Positions 15,835-24,222 of a DNA stretch of 64,000 nt are shown here, piece by piece. A program made the position numbers and the translations under genes. Within the stretch, counting starts at the first letter, position 1; every line of letters begins with the position of its first letter. Under the pieces are notes generated by a model. It worked only from the letters and a program-made list of their open reading frames with translations. It was not told the DNA's origin and ran no database searches. The stretch is taken from contig JAEWHP010000014.1 in the NCBI GenBank assembly GCA_023387735.1, positions 1 through 64,000 on the forward strand. Direction: 5' to 3'. This DNA is from Pseudomonadota bacterium (lineage in GTDB: Bacteria > Pseudomonadota > Alphaproteobacteria > Rhizobiales > Xanthobacteraceae).

Positions 15835-16809
15835 TCAGTTTGTGATCTTGTAGCCCGTCGCGTCCACGATCGGTCGCCAGAATGCGGTGTTGGCGGCGAG
15901 CGCTTGGGTGAGGCCTTCCGGCGTCGAGCCGACCGGGATCAGGCCAATCGCCTCCAGCTTGTCCCTGGCCTCGGGCTTGGCGAGCGCGGTGGCCGCCGCC
16001 TCGCTCAGTTTCTTGGCAAGATCCGGCGAGGCGCCCGCCGGCAGCCACATCCCGTACCAGCCATCGGCCACCAGATCGACGCCGCTCTCCTTCAAAGTCG
16101 GCGCGTCGGGCAGGAACGGCGAACGCTGCGCGCTGCCGACCGCGAGAATCCGAACGTTGCCCGCGCGATGCTGCGGGATGGCGTCGGTCAGCGTGGAGAT
16201 CGCGAACGGCATATGGCCGCCGACGAGGTCGTTGATGATCGGCGCGCTGCCGCGATAGGCCACCCGCGTCAGCTTGATGCCGAGCGCCTGCTCGAGCCGC
16301 GATCCCGTGAAATGCGGAATGGTGCCGTTGGAGGGCACGCCGAACGTGGCCTTGTCCGGATTGGCCTTCAGCCAGGCGACGAACTGCTTGAAATCCTTGA
16401 CCTCGGCCGGAACCGCCGTGCCGACGAAGACGCAGAATTCGAAGCGCACGAGCTGGCTGACGGGCACGAAGTCCTTTGCCGCGTCAAAGCTCGGCGTGGT
16501 CTCGACCATTGGCAGCAGATACATCGTCGGCCCCGTGGTGACCAGGATGGTCGAGCCGTCGGGACTGGCGCCTTTGACCGCCTTGATGCCGATCAGCCCG
16601 TCGCCGCCGGTGCGGTTTTCGACGATCATGTTGCGATCGACCAGCGGGCCGATGTGCTGCGCCAGCACCCGGCACAATGCGTCGCCGCCGCCGCCGGCGG
16701 CAAAGGGAAAGATGATCTTTGTCAGCGGCCCCGACTGCGCGAATGCGTGGCCCGTGCTAGCGACCAGCGCGCATGCGGCGCTTCCGGCCAGAAAATTCCG
16801 GCGATCCAT
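15835..16809 (-). CDS. Bug/TctC-type periplasmic substrate-binding protein
   Basis: The product has 324 residues. The N-terminus MDRRNFLAGSAACALVAST...AFAQ carries an RRxFL twin-arginine-like signal. The mature part matches TctC/Bug receptors: LTKIIFPFAAGGGGDALCRVLA, IVENRTGGDGLIGIKAV and the FGVPSNGTIPHFTGSRLEQ region. These proteins capture carboxylates for tripartite tricarboxylate transporters, but no TctA/TctB membrane partner is encoded nearby, as is common for orphan Bug proteins. GAGGGG lies 8 bp before the ATG. It follows the nickel/cobalt transporter gene by 12 bp. Confidence 0.88.
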   Translation of the reverse strand: MDRRNFLAGSAACALVASTGHAFAQSGPLTKIIFPFAAGGGGDALCRVLAQHIGPLVDRNMIVENRTGGDGLIGIKAVKGASPDGSTILVTTGPTMYLLPMVETTPSFDAAKDFVPVSQLVRFEFCVFVGTAVPAEVKDFKQFVAWLKANPDKATFGVPSNGTIPHFTGSRLEQALGIKLTRVAYRGSAPIINDLVGGHMPFAISTLTDAIPQHRAGNVRILAVGSAQRSPFLPDAPTLKESGVDLVADGWYGMWLPAGASPDLAKKLSEAAATALAKPEARDKLEAIGLIPVGSTPEGLTQALAANTAFWRPIVDATGYKITN

Positions 16810-16821
16810 GGATGTTTCCCC

Positions 16822-17517
16822 TCAAGCGAATGCGGTTTCGTAGACCGTCATCATTCCGATCGCGATGGTGGCAAGTCCCACGGCGCCCTGCAAGCCGCGA
16901 TTGGCCCAGGTCAGCCAGCGGGCGGAGACGGCGAGCGGCACCGCGATCACCGCCGACAGCGCGCCCATGCCGATCATCGAGCCGACCCCGAACAGCGCGA
17001 CATAGCCGAGCCCGACAGCGGGGCTGGACGCCTGCGACGCCGTCAGCACCAAAAGCGCCGCGGAACCCGCCATGCCGTGCATCAGCCCGACCAGCAGCGT
17101 GCGCCAGCGAAAACCGTGTTCGTGTGCGTGGGCGGTGCGGGCATGCGGCATGGTCTCGCCGGCATGGCTATGGGCGTGAAAATGCACCGTGCCGTCGCCA
17201 TGGCCGTGCTGGTGGAAATGCACCCGGTCGCGCCACAGCCGCCACAAGACATGGGCGCCGAGGCCGATCAGCATGAAGCCGACAGCGGTCTCCAACGGCG
17301 TGGCGACGCTCTCGGGGATCGCGCGGCCGAGCAGGATGGCGGCGCCGGCAAAGATGAAAAGCGTCAGCGTGTGGCCGAGCCCCCAGGTCAGCCCGTGCTT
17401 GACGATGTCGGCGACATGGCGACGGCGGGCGGCAATGCTGGATACGGCGGCAATATGATCGGCTTCGAGCGCGTGCTGCATGCCCACCAAAAACCCCAGC
17501 CCAAGAATTCCGAACAT
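16822..17517 (-). CDS. NiCoT-like nickel/cobalt transporter with His-rich loop
   Basis: The product has 231 residues and six or so transmembrane segments. Helix 2 carries H15-A-L-E-A-D20-H21, the HX4DH signature of the NiCoT/RcnA transporter group. A cytosolic or periplasmic loop (about 98-134) is rich in His (FHQHGHGDG, HFHAHSHAG, HAHEHG), as in RcnA-type exporters. It is probably a Ni/Co permease or efflux protein; direction cannot be decided from sequence. It is upstream of and probably co-transcribed with the TctC-type gene. No cobalamin or NiCo riboswitch could be recognised in the 200 bp upstream. Confidence 0.82.
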   Translation of the reverse strand: MFGILGLGFLVGMQHALEADHIAAVSSIAARRRHVADIVKHGLTWGLGHTLTLFIFAGAAILLGRAIPESVATPLETAVGFMLIGLGAHVLWRLWRDRVHFHQHGHGDGTVHFHAHSHAGETMPHARTAHAHEHGFRWRTLLVGLMHGMAGSAALLVLTASQASSPAVGLGYVALFGVGSMIGMGALSAVIAVPLAVSARWLTWANRGLQGAVGLATIAIGMMTVYETAFA

Positions 17518-17728
17518 ACGCCCCCTTGCACTCTCACCTGCCTCATCAAATACCAGTCCAAAGCCTTTGTCAGGTCAACACTTCATCGACCAGGCCAGGC
17601 CGGTGTCCTTGCGCGCTTTTGACGCCGGCCGGCATCACGCCGGTTTGAATCCGGCAAAAAAGAGCACGCCGGAACCATCGGCCCCAGGCGCACTTAGCCC
17701 TGCATCATCAGCCACGGAGCATCCACCC

Positions 17729-18136
17729 ATGAAGAAATCCGCAATTCTCGCCGCCGCAGCGGTCCTCGCCGCTACGCTGGCCGGCCCCGCGATGGCGCAG
17801 GAAGTCATCTACAATCCCGGCTATTGCGCGCAGTTTTATCCAAACGCCAACTGCCAGAACAAGGGGCCCGGCAATCCCTATACCGGCAGCTACCAGCGTC
17901 AGGTCTACGGCGACCAGGCATATCGGGATCGCGCGTGGCAGAACAGCTACAACCGCTGGGACGACGATAGCGGCATTTCGCCCGGCGATGTCGCGGCCGG
18001 CGTGGTCGTTGGTACCGCCGCTGCTGTCGCCACCACCCCGTTCGTCGGTGAGGACTACGCCCGCCGCAACGGTTTTGTGTGCATGCCGGGCACCTTGTTC
18101 CGCGGCGAGGACGGCCGAACGCATCTCTGCCAATAA
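17729..18136 (+). CDS. small exported protein, function unknown
   Basis: The product has 135 residues with a textbook signal peptide (MKKSAILAAAAVLAATLAGPAMA-QE). The mature protein has four Cys (CAQFYPNANC and CMPGTL...HLC), a Tyr/Gln-rich middle, and a hydrophobic Ala/Val/Gly segment (VAAGVVVGTAAAVATTPF). ACGGAGC lies 8 bp before the ATG. A strong terminator follows, so it is a single-gene transcript. No domain is recognised. Confidence 0.75.
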   Translation: MKKSAILAAAAVLAATLAGPAMAQEVIYNPGYCAQFYPNANCQNKGPGNPYTGSYQRQVYGDQAYRDRAWQNSYNRWDDDSGISPGDVAAGVVVGTAAAVATTPFVGEDYARRNGFVCMPGTLFRGEDGRTHLCQ

Positions 18137-18166
18137 GACGTTCAAAATTAACGACGAAAAGGCGGC

Positions 18167-18204
18167 CAGGAGCCCGGTTTAGGAACCGGGCTCCTGCTTT
18201 TGTT
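18167..18204 (+). terminator. strong intrinsic terminator after the exported protein gene
   Basis: A perfect 13-bp stem (CAGGAGCCCGGTT / AACCGGGCTCCTG, loop TAGG, 18167-18196) is followed by CTTTTGTT. It starts 30 bp after the stop at 18136. Confidence 0.88.
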
Positions 18205-18394
18205 ATGGATGCGTTTTCTTCACGCGACCCGGCTTCCACTTCGCTCAAAAACGCTAACGACGGCCGCTTTTTTACCGTTGACCGCACAGAAGCGCGCTCT
18301 GGGGTTCTGGCCCTTTGCAGACAAGTCTGGTATTCGAACCGCCGAAGATCGGCCCACGCGGCGGCGCATCGCCGCTCAACGACCGCTTCAATTC

Positions 18395-18469
18395 GCCGGT
18401 TTAGCTCAGCGGTAGAGCAGCGGTTTTGTAAACCGAAGGTCGGGAGTTCAATCCTCTCAACCGGCACCA
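18395..18469 (+). tRNA. tRNA-Thr (anticodon TGT)
   Basis: The gene begins GCCGGTT and ends AACCGGC-A-CCA, pairing over seven bases with an encoded CCA. The D-arm is GCTCAGCGGTAGAGC. The anticodon TGT sits in TTTGTAA (18422-18432 region), and the T-loop is GTTCAATC. Length is 75 nt including CCA. Confidence 0.96.
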
Positions 18470-18563
18470 GCAACGACTGTCCAGCACGAATGATTATGTA
18501 GGCGATTGTGTCAGCGCGCCGGTCGCTCTTGCCCCGCGGTTCGGGCGAAGCGTCGTCACCGCT

Positions 18564-18698
18564 TCATCGAGGCACGCTCCGCAACAGGAGTGTCTCCTGC
18601 GGAGGGCCGTCCGATTTCAATCCTGGCGTTGCCAGCGCGAACGCGGTCACGAGCAGCAGGATGCTTGCGGAGATGATGGGGAGACAGAAACGATCCAT
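18564..18698 (-). CDS. possible 44-residue membrane or exported peptide
   Basis: A short leftward frame begins MDRFCLPIISASILLLVTAF and continues to a polar C-terminus ending SVPR. The first half is a typical single hydrophobic segment after a charged start. No clear ribosome binding site precedes the ATG. It fills an otherwise empty stretch between tRNA-Thr and the zinc-ribbon gene. Protein-level evidence is lacking. Confidence 0.35.
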   Translation of the reverse strand: MDRFCLPIISASILLLVTAFALATPGLKSDGPPQETLLLRSVPR

Positions 18699-18913
18699 GC
18701 CGAATTAACCAGCCGATGTTCTATCCGTTCCCGCGCCAATCGGATGCGCCGGCGCATGCCTGGATCAGGCTTGCACTCTCCATCGCAGCGGGCGGGCTCG
18801 CCCCTTCGAAGGTGAGCATGCGGATCGAGCGGCTGTCCCTGGAGAAATTTGCGACGTTCGATGGAACCAAGTTTTTCAGCGCCGGTTGTGCTGCACCGTT
18901 GCAGGAGGTCGCC

Positions 18914-19093
18914 ATGGACCGTGTCACCCGCTGTTTGCAGTGCGGCAAGAGAATGGTACCGGCCCCCAGCTACACAGGACGCACCGAGTTGAAGTGTGTG
19001 TTCTGTGACAGGATGGGCCCGATGGAAATGGCGGAGCCGAATAAGCTGGCTGAAAGCGCCCTCGTCGCGCCGGTATCCGAGACAGCGCCTTAG
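18914..19093 (+). CDS. small zinc-ribbon protein (two CxxC pairs)
   Basis: The product has 59 residues, starting at the ATG that follows AGGAGG by 7 bp. CLQC (about 8-11) and CVFC (about 29-32) are spaced as in a zinc ribbon, with KRMVPAPSYTGRTELK between. The C-terminus is acidic and Ala-rich. Role unknown; small ribbons of this kind may bind nucleic acid or protein. In-frame codons extend 66 residues further upstream but lack family features. Confidence 0.65.
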   Translation: MDRVTRCLQCGKRMVPAPSYTGRTELKCVFCDRMGPMEMAEPNKLAESALVAPVSETAP

Positions 19094-19105
19094 GCGAGCT
19101 AATGC

Positions 19106-19288
19106 TCAACTGCGTCGCTTGATGCTCTCGATGTTGCCCTCGGGGAGCCATCCGCGCTGCTGGCGCTGTTTCACCAGCGCCCCTACCACCTGATCGCCGC
19201 CCCGCGTCAGTTGTGCATCGATCCAGCACCATTCCTCGTGGCCGCTGTCATAGGTGACGACGAACATCACGTCGTTGTTGGGTTGCAT
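19106..19288 (-). CDS. small conserved-looking protein, function unknown
   Basis: The product has 60 residues with a strong GGGGAGGTG upstream of its ATG, which decides the start over ATG 19342. The sequence NNDVMFVVTYDSGHEEWCWIDAQLTRGGDQVV reads as a compact beta-rich domain and ends basic. It is convergent with the zinc-ribbon gene with 12 bp between stops. No function can be assigned. Confidence 0.55.
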   Translation of the reverse strand: MQPNNDVMFVVTYDSGHEEWCWIDAQLTRGGDQVVGALVKQRQQRGWLPEGNIESIKRRS

Positions 19289-19474
19289 TTGCGCACCTCC
19301 CCGAATAGGCCCGGCATCAGGTTTGTCTTTGGGGACGTTCAAAGGGTTCAGGGAATTTCCCGCGCAAAACCGGTGGACGGCACAACAAAAAATCTGTTGA
19401 GGCTACGTTAGCGACACAAGTGTGTCGGTTGGCTCACACTTCGACCGGCCGAATCATGACATGATCTGCCTCGC

Positions 19475-19536
19475 GCCGCTCTCTGGCGCCGTTTCCTCCC
19501 GAACTTCACCCCGTCAACAGCGGCGGGGTGTTTTTC
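19475..19536 (+). terminator. hairpin pair ending in an intrinsic terminator, no gene upstream
   Basis: CACCCCG (19507-19513) pairs with CGGGGTG (19524-19530), followed by TTTTT. Just before it, GCGCC-N7-GGCGC forms a second hairpin. On the plus strand no protein gene lies directly upstream; the nearest ends at 19093. It may end a read-through transcript or a short RNA. Confidence 0.5.
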
Positions 19537-19551
19537 TTGCGCGACGTCCCG

Positions 19552-19737
19552 CTACCCCTGCGCAGCCAGCCGCCACGCGCCGATCGTCTGCAGCACCGTC
19601 AGGCCGCCGAAGCCTGCCACGACGGAAAAGGCCGCGAACCAGATCCATTGCGCCCTCTCCTTGTAGGCGAGAAATGCCGAACCGCCGAGGCACAGCAGCG
19701 CCGGCGCGGTTGCAGCGAGAACGGTCCAGGCCAGCAT
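19552..19737 (-). CDS. small two-helix membrane protein
   Basis: The product has 61 residues. GGAGATATCAAG precedes the ATG at 19737 and decides the start. Two hydrophobic helices are evident (LAWTVLAATAPALLCLGGSAFLA and WIWFAAFSVVAGFGGLTVL), separated by YKERAQ. Function unknown; it stands alone on the minus strand. Confidence 0.5.
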   Translation of the reverse strand: MLAWTVLAATAPALLCLGGSAFLAYKERAQWIWFAAFSVVAGFGGLTVLQTIGAWRLAAQG

Positions 19738-19857
19738 CTTGATATCTCCGATTGGTCGGGGGTCACTCTGCTCCGGCGCAGCATGAAATACTGTGCCGGC
19801 GGTCACGTGAGCGGACTTGCGACGGGAACCAACGGTCGTGTCCCTCGTTCTCCCGGC

Positions 19858-20124
19858 ATGAAAATACGCGAAGAAAACTGCAACATGGTCCTGCTGGCGG
19901 TCGTCACCCTGATGGCGGTGGTGGTCGCAAGCGGCGCCACACTGGTCGAGCCGAACGACAACAAGCCGGTCCGCCTCGCCGATCAAACAGCCGCGCCGGA
20001 GCACACAAGCCCGCCGGCGCTAACGCGATCCGCCGAACGGCCGATCATCAATGTCAGCGATCAGCCGCAGGTCCGAATCATCGGCGCGCCGTTCGTTCCC
20101 AACACCAATCCAAGCCAGCGCTAG
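19858..20124 (+). CDS. small exported or anchored protein, function unknown
   Basis: The product has 88 residues. After MKIREENCN comes a hydrophobic stretch (MVLLAVVTLMAVVVASGATL) that could be a signal peptide or anchor; the remainder is Pro/Asn-rich and probably disordered. ATG 19885 at the start of the hydrophobic run is an alternative. Neither has a good ribosome binding site. No family recognised. Confidence 0.4.
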   Translation: MKIREENCNMVLLAVVTLMAVVVASGATLVEPNDNKPVRLADQTAAPEHTSPPALTRSAERPIINVSDQPQVRIIGAPFVPNTNPSQR

Positions 20125-20306
20125 GCATCACCCACGTCGAACGATCGCAGGCCGGTCAACTCCGGCGGCATATGCACGCCGGCAGCATCAACTGTCGCAG
20201 TTTTGTCACCTCCTCCACAAAAGCATTGCACTTATCCACCAGTCACTCCGCACTAGCTTGATTCCGCAGAATCGGTTTGATCGACTGCATCGGGCCGAGG
20301 TGATTC

Positions 20307-20726
20307 ATGACATGGATGACGGAACGCGATCTCCTGATCGCGCAGACGATGGAGTTTGTTCAATCGGTGACCGGCAAGAGGCCGGACGCCGCGAGCATGG
20401 TCGCGCCACCCGTTACCTCGCGCTCAGCCGAGCCCCCCATCCGAACCGCCAGCGCTCCTGCCCCGATCAACGGCCCCGCGCAGATCCACGACATCGCGGC
20501 CCTGCTGGCCGTCAGCGGCGGCGTCGCCGAAAAGCCGAAACCGACCCCGCCGGCGCGGCCCGACCTGCGGGATGAGTTCCAGTCCGAGATCAAGGCGCGG
20601 GTCGCCAATTTCCGCGCCCACCAGGAGCGGTTCAACCGCGAGCGCGAGGCTTATTGCAGCGCCACCATGGCCAGGGTTCACGCCTCCATCAAGGAGACCG
20701 AACTGCCGCCACGGCTGGACAAATAG
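20307..20726 (+). CDS. uncharacterised 139-residue protein
   Basis: The N-terminal helix MTWMTERDLLIAQTMEFVQSVTG is followed by a Pro/Ala-rich disordered linker (about 30-85) and a charged helical C-terminus (DEFQSEIKARVANFRAHQERFNREREAYC). It has no signal peptide and no recognised domain. It ends 18 bp before the convergent alpha/beta hydrolase. Length, start context and codon use look genuine, but function is unknown. Confidence 0.55.
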   Translation: MTWMTERDLLIAQTMEFVQSVTGKRPDAASMVAPPVTSRSAEPPIRTASAPAPINGPAQIHDIAALLAVSGGVAEKPKPTPPARPDLRDEFQSEIKARVANFRAHQERFNREREAYCSATMARVHASIKETELPPRLDK

Positions 20727-20744
20727 CCGGCGCCGGCAGCACGA

Positions 20745-21593
20745 CTACCCCCTCGCGATCTTCTCCAGCACCGGCAGCAGGTGCGTCATGAACGCCTGCG
20801 GATCTTCGCTCATCGGGAAGTGGCCGAGGCCCTTCATGATGGTGGCCTCGCAGCCGGGAATGCTGTTCGCCACCGCCAGCGTTTCCTCCGGCGTGCAGGA
20901 ATAATCGTACTCGCCTGACAGCAGAAACAGCGGGCAGCGCCTGGTGTCGATCTGCGCGACCCGGCCGCGGATGTCGCCGTCGAGCTTGTAGAAATACAGG
21001 TCGCCCTTGAAGACGCCGGGGCCACCCTGCATGTAGTGCCAGATGGTCTCCCACCTCTCACTTTCGGGCGCATCGGGCCCGACCAGGCCCGAGACGATGG
21101 CGCCGCAGACTTCGCCGCCATGCACGTCCGGGCGGTACAGGAAGTTGAGGTCGTAATAGGGATCGACATGCGCGCCGGCCTGCAGCCCGATGATGGCGCG
21201 AAAGCTTTCGGGATGCTCGAGCGCCAAATGCAGCGCGATGCGGCCGCCGATCGAGCAGCCGATCAGGATCGGCCGGTCGAGGCCGAGGGCCGCCGAAATC
21301 TCCAGCACCATCGTCGTATACTGCGCCGAGGTGAGCTGATACTCCTCGTCATGCCAGCCGGCGGGCGGCGACGACTTGCCGTGCCAGGGCATGTCGAAGG
21401 CGATCACGCGATGCCTTGACGTCACGCGCGCATCGTTCATCAGGCCGCGATATTGCCGCCCGTCCGAGCCCGCGGTGTGCAGGCACAGCAACGGCGTGCC
21501 CTCGCCGGCTTCCTCGACATAGATCCGGTGCGACCGGCCGAACAGATCGAGATGCATGTAGCGGCCGATGATCGGTTCGAACTTCGCGCTCAT
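20745..21593 (-). CDS. alpha/beta hydrolase
   Basis: The product has 282 residues, cytoplasmic. The fold markers are LLCLHTAGSDGRQY (oxyanion strand), DMPWHGKSS, the nucleophile elbow G112-C-S114-I-G116-G, and late GEYDYSCTPEE (acid) and GLGHFPMSEDP (His). These are typical of hydrolases of the C-C bond hydrolase/haloperoxidase group; the substrate is unknown. Its ATG overlaps the stop of the upstream gene (ATGA), so translation is coupled with the SCP2-like protein. Confidence 0.88.
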   Translation of the reverse strand: MSAKFEPIIGRYMHLDLFGRSHRIYVEEAGEGTPLLCLHTAGSDGRQYRGLMNDARVTSRHRVIAFDMPWHGKSSPPAGWHDEEYQLTSAQYTTMVLEISAALGLDRPILIGCSIGGRIALHLALEHPESFRAIIGLQAGAHVDPYYDLNFLYRPDVHGGEVCGAIVSGLVGPDAPESERWETIWHYMQGGPGVFKGDLYFYKLDGDIRGRVAQIDTRRCPLFLLSGEYDYSCTPEETLAVANSIPGCEATIMKGLGHFPMSEDPQAFMTHLLPVLEKIARG

Positions 21594-21958
21594 GCGGCGG
21601 CTCCCTCGGCGCGCAGCTTGGCGAGCGCTTCCTTGAAGTAGCGCAGGTGGGACATGAAGACCTGCAGATTGCCCTCGGCCTTCAGCGCGCGCCGCTTGAT
21701 CAGCGCCATCAGGTCGTTCGATCCCGGCGGCGGCCGCCTGCTCCAGAACTTCTGCCAGTCCTCCTCGGAAGCGCGCAACGCAAAGGAGGACGACGGCATC
21801 ACGAACGGGCCAGAAGCAACCGATACGATCCGGCCCTCGTAGATCGAGATCAGCCAGGAGGCGCGGCCTGCTTCCAGCAGGAATGTGGTCGTCAAATAGC
21901 GCCCTCGCCGGACCAGGCCCTCGTCTGCGTTGACGCGCTGCTGCAGCGTTTCGATCAT
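21590..21958 (-). CDS. small SCP2-like protein, coupled to the hydrolase
   Basis: The product has 122 residues. The pattern FALRASEEDWQKFWSRRPPPGSNDLMALIKRRALKAEGNLQVFMSHLRYFKEAL resembles the helix-strand end of SCP2 sterol-carrier domains (a G-x-L step before the last helices). The N-terminal strands YLTTTFLLEAGRASWLISIYEG fit as well. If so it would bind acyl or hydrophobic substrates for the hydrolase encoded next, with which it overlaps by 4 bp. Assignment to SCP2 is tentative. Confidence 0.6.
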   Translation of the reverse strand: MIETLQQRVNADEGLVRRGRYLTTTFLLEAGRASWLISIYEGRIVSVASGPFVMPSSSFALRASEEDWQKFWSRRPPPGSNDLMALIKRRALKAEGNLQVFMSHLRYFKEALAKLRAEGAAA

Positions 21959-22064
21959 TTCCGTCCCATCCTTCCCGCCCGCGCCTGGGTCGCGCGGTGC
22001 GTGTTGACGGGCATGATGAGGAGATTGGCCGGGGCGTCAATCCGCTGCGCGCGAATGCATTATT

Positions 22065-22184
22065 TCAAAGCCAGGCACAGACCAACGCCACGTTGGCCGC
22101 GCAGGCGGCGAACAACGTAACGGTGAGCGCCAGTCGGACGCGCTCGCAGAAGATCTGGCAGATCGGGCTCATGGCCGGAAACAT
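22065..22184 (-). CDS. possible 39-residue membrane peptide
   Basis: A leftward frame begins MFPAMSPICQIFCERVRLAL and continues with a hydrophobic Ala/Val/Leu segment (LTVTLFAACAANVALVCAWL). It is the only plausible coding content in the 430 bp between the SCP2-like gene and the gene at 22392. There is no clear ribosome binding site. Chance is quite possible. Confidence 0.28.
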   Translation of the reverse strand: MFPAMSPICQIFCERVRLALTVTLFAACAANVALVCAWL

Positions 22185-22391
22185 CCGGCGATTCTAGCAG
22201 ACGAGTCTCGGGGATTCTTTTTCGCGGAATTTACCGGTCGTTTACGACTCAGGGACGGCTTGGGAAGTCCCACAAAATGGCCCGGAAAGGACGTTTTTCG
22301 ACCTCACACGACTGTGAAGCTGACCGGCATGGCAGCCATAACCGAAACCCGGACCGGCCTGCCGCGTTGACCGTTTTTACCGGAGCCGACG

Positions 22392-22646
22392 ATGCCCTAC
22401 GCACTGTTCTCCAACGAGGCCAAGCTGAGCAAGGCCTACCCCACCGAAGCCGACGTCTGGAAGGTCGCCCAGAAGAGCGGCCTCGTGGTCGATGTGGTGT
22501 CTGAACAAGCGAAGATCGCGCCCCGCCGGGTGCTGGATTACGACTACGAGATCAAGTTCTGTCAGGCCGAGCCACATGAGGACCCTGCCCGCAACAAGGC
22601 CGACGCCGAGCGCGAGGCCCTCACCGAGTTGCAGCTGGCGTCATAA
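22392..22646 (+). CDS. uncharacterised 84-residue protein
   Basis: The sequence MPYALFSNEAKLSKAYPTEADVWKVAQKSGLVVD, then DYDYEIKFCQAEP, then a helical Glu/Asp-rich end (ARNKADAEREALTELQ) is a compact soluble protein. GGAG lies 8 bp before the ATG. It resembles small conserved hypothetical proteins of Bradyrhizobium; I know of no function. Confidence 0.6.
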   Translation: MPYALFSNEAKLSKAYPTEADVWKVAQKSGLVVDVVSEQAKIAPRRVLDYDYEIKFCQAEPHEDPARNKADAEREALTELQLAS

Positions 22647-22785
22647 GACGCCGGCCATCCTGTCTGGCGCCCGGATTGCGGGGCATAATTCACGATTTGA
22701 TAGATTGAACTAAGCAGCCGGGCAGACAAACGTCCGCAATGTCTGAATCCCGATTCGACGGGAAGACATCCGAAGAGACAGCGCC

Positions 22786-23025
22786 CTACGGGGTCGCCGA
22801 TACCAGCGACGCCTGTTCCGAAACGAGGGTTACGCAGGCCTTGCGCCGTTGAACGCCCCTGATCGTACCCGTCACCTTGAGCACCTTGCCGGCCCCGCAA
22901 GACGGGTCCTGCACGAAGGCGACTTCATAGGGAGCGAGCATGAGCGGTTCGGTCTTGAGGACGGTTTGGGCAAGGCACGGAAACGCCGCTGCGGAAAAGA
23001 TCAGCCCTAACGCAAAAACACGCAT
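22786..23025 (-). CDS. small exported protein, possibly DUF6719-like
   Basis: The product has 79 residues with a signal peptide (MRVFALGLIFSAAAFPCLA-QT). The mature part VLKTEPLMLAPYEVAFVQDPSCGAGKVLKVTG has a single Cys in SCGAGK and a second near the end (KACVT), so a disulfide is possible. The pattern resembles small periplasmic proteins of the DUF6719 type. Function unknown. Confidence 0.55.
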   Translation of the reverse strand: MRVFALGLIFSAAAFPCLAQTVLKTEPLMLAPYEVAFVQDPSCGAGKVLKVTGTIRGVQRRKACVTLVSEQASLVSATP

Positions 23026-23152
23026 GTTGTTTGTCCACCACCAGCCGGCAAATCCATAATAGCGGATCGTGACGAAAAGTTGCGTGCACCGCGAAAATTA
23101 TTTTCGGCCGCTAGAAAAGTCGGCGAGCCCCTCCCCGCATGTGCCGTCCAAT

Positions 23153-23180
23153 AAAAAAGGCCGGCGCGAAGCCGGCCTTT
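23153..23180 (-). terminator. intrinsic terminator of the porin gene
   Basis: On the minus strand AAAGGCCGGC-TTCGC-GCCGGCCTTT forms a 10-bp stem, followed by TTT and A/T-rich sequence. It lies 22 bp beyond the stop of the outer-membrane protein gene. Confidence 0.85.
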
Positions 23181-23202
23181 CTCGCGATGACGGATGTCCG
23201 TC

Positions 23203-23916
23203 TCAGTATCTGGAAGCCGCCGGGCCACCCCAGCCGAAGCGGTAGTTCACGCCGACCTTGGCGGTGTGCTCGTCGTTCTTGAAACTGCGACCGGCAATAT
23301 CGGCGGGACCCGACGTAAAGGTGGTGTTGCCGAAATTGTAGTACTGGTACTCGGCCTTGGCCGACCAGTTCGGGGCGAACATGTATTCGAGGCCGCCGCC
23401 GACGGTGTAGCCATCCTTGTGGTTGCCGTTGGTGGTGAAGGCCGCCGGCACGCCACCCACGGTCACGCCGACATTGTTGCCGTCGCGCCAGGCGTAACCG
23501 CCCTTGGCATAGAGCAGCGCCGGACCCCAAGTGTAGCCGAGCCGGCCGGTCACCGAGCCGATCTGGTCGGTGTTCGACGTCACCAGCGTACCGCCCGGGA
23601 AGAGCAGGCCATTGTTGCTGCTGCTGGGCAGCCAGCTGTACTGAGCCTCGGCGCCGAACACCCAGTTGGGGGCGAACTGGTAATCGAAGCCGCCCTGTAC
23701 GCCACCCATGAAGCGGGCATCGCTGCCCTGCAGGGAGTCGTTTCCGGCAAAGGCGCCGCCGGCGTGGCCGCCGATATAGAAACCGGTCCAGTTGTAGACG
23801 ACCGCGGGCGCGGTATAGGCCGGCGCCTTGGCATAAGGTCGCGGCGGCATGTCCGCCGCAAAGGCTGGCGCCGCCATGGCGGCCAGCGCGGCAGCGCCGA
23901 TCAAAACCTTCTTCAT
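23203..23916 (-). CDS. outer-membrane beta-barrel protein, Omp25/RopB type
   Basis: The product has 237 residues. A signal peptide (MKKVLIGAAALAAMAAPAFA) is followed by the family opener NWTGFYIGGHAGGAF and alternating beta strands such as FDYQFAPNWVFGAEAQYSWL, LGYTWGPALLYAKGGYAWR, YMFAPNWSAKAEYQYYNFG and the C-terminal VGVNYRFGWG. This is the small 8-stranded barrel family abundant in rhizobial outer membranes. The exact C-terminal residues (ASRY) end in an aromatic, as needed for BAM recognition. It is a monocistronic gene with its own terminator. Confidence 0.92.
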   Translation of the reverse strand: MKKVLIGAAALAAMAAPAFAADMPPRPYAKAPAYTAPAVVYNWTGFYIGGHAGGAFAGNDSLQGSDARFMGGVQGGFDYQFAPNWVFGAEAQYSWLPSSSNNGLLFPGGTLVTSNTDQIGSVTGRLGYTWGPALLYAKGGYAWRDGNNVGVTVGGVPAAFTTNGNHKDGYTVGGGLEYMFAPNWSAKAEYQYYNFGNTTFTSGPADIAGRSFKNDEHTAKVGVNYRFGWGGPAASRY

Positions 23917-24222
23917 ACTCGTATCCCCGTTACAGACGTTGCAGGTACCAAACCAAACAACGTGACCTCATTTGGGTTGCTTTGCGGCGAAGCCGCCGTA
24001 CCAAATCCCCTCAGCTGTGACGCAAGAGCCACAAACCGCTTTGGTTCCTCACATATAGGGTTGTTTTTTGAGTTAATTGGCCGGTTTCCCATTAAGTTGA
24101 TGTCCGCGATGCCTAAGGCAAGGTTCAAGCCTCGCCGAAAAGTGATCCGGTTCCGTTCACGGTTCCGGCCCAGCAGCCCGGTCGGGCCGGGCTCCCCCGC
24201 CTGGTCAACGCGCCCCAGGGCG
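23917..24222. other. AT-richer intergenic region upstream of the porin gene
   Basis: About 300 bp between two leftward genes with no plausible open frame. The part near 24050-24110 is noticeably more AT-rich than the surroundings and probably holds the porin promoter. No specific box could be assigned. Confidence 0.4.

Noticed and set aside
15904..17622. A 572-codon plus-strand frame across the TctC and NiCoT genes
   Set aside because: It runs through two well-supported minus-strand genes and has Arg/Gly/Asp-rich translation without motifs.
17518..17728. Cobalamin or NiCo riboswitch upstream of the NiCoT-like transporter
   Set aside because: Hairpins such as GCCGG-TTTGAAT-CCGGC are present, but the conserved boxes of these riboswitches were not recognised.
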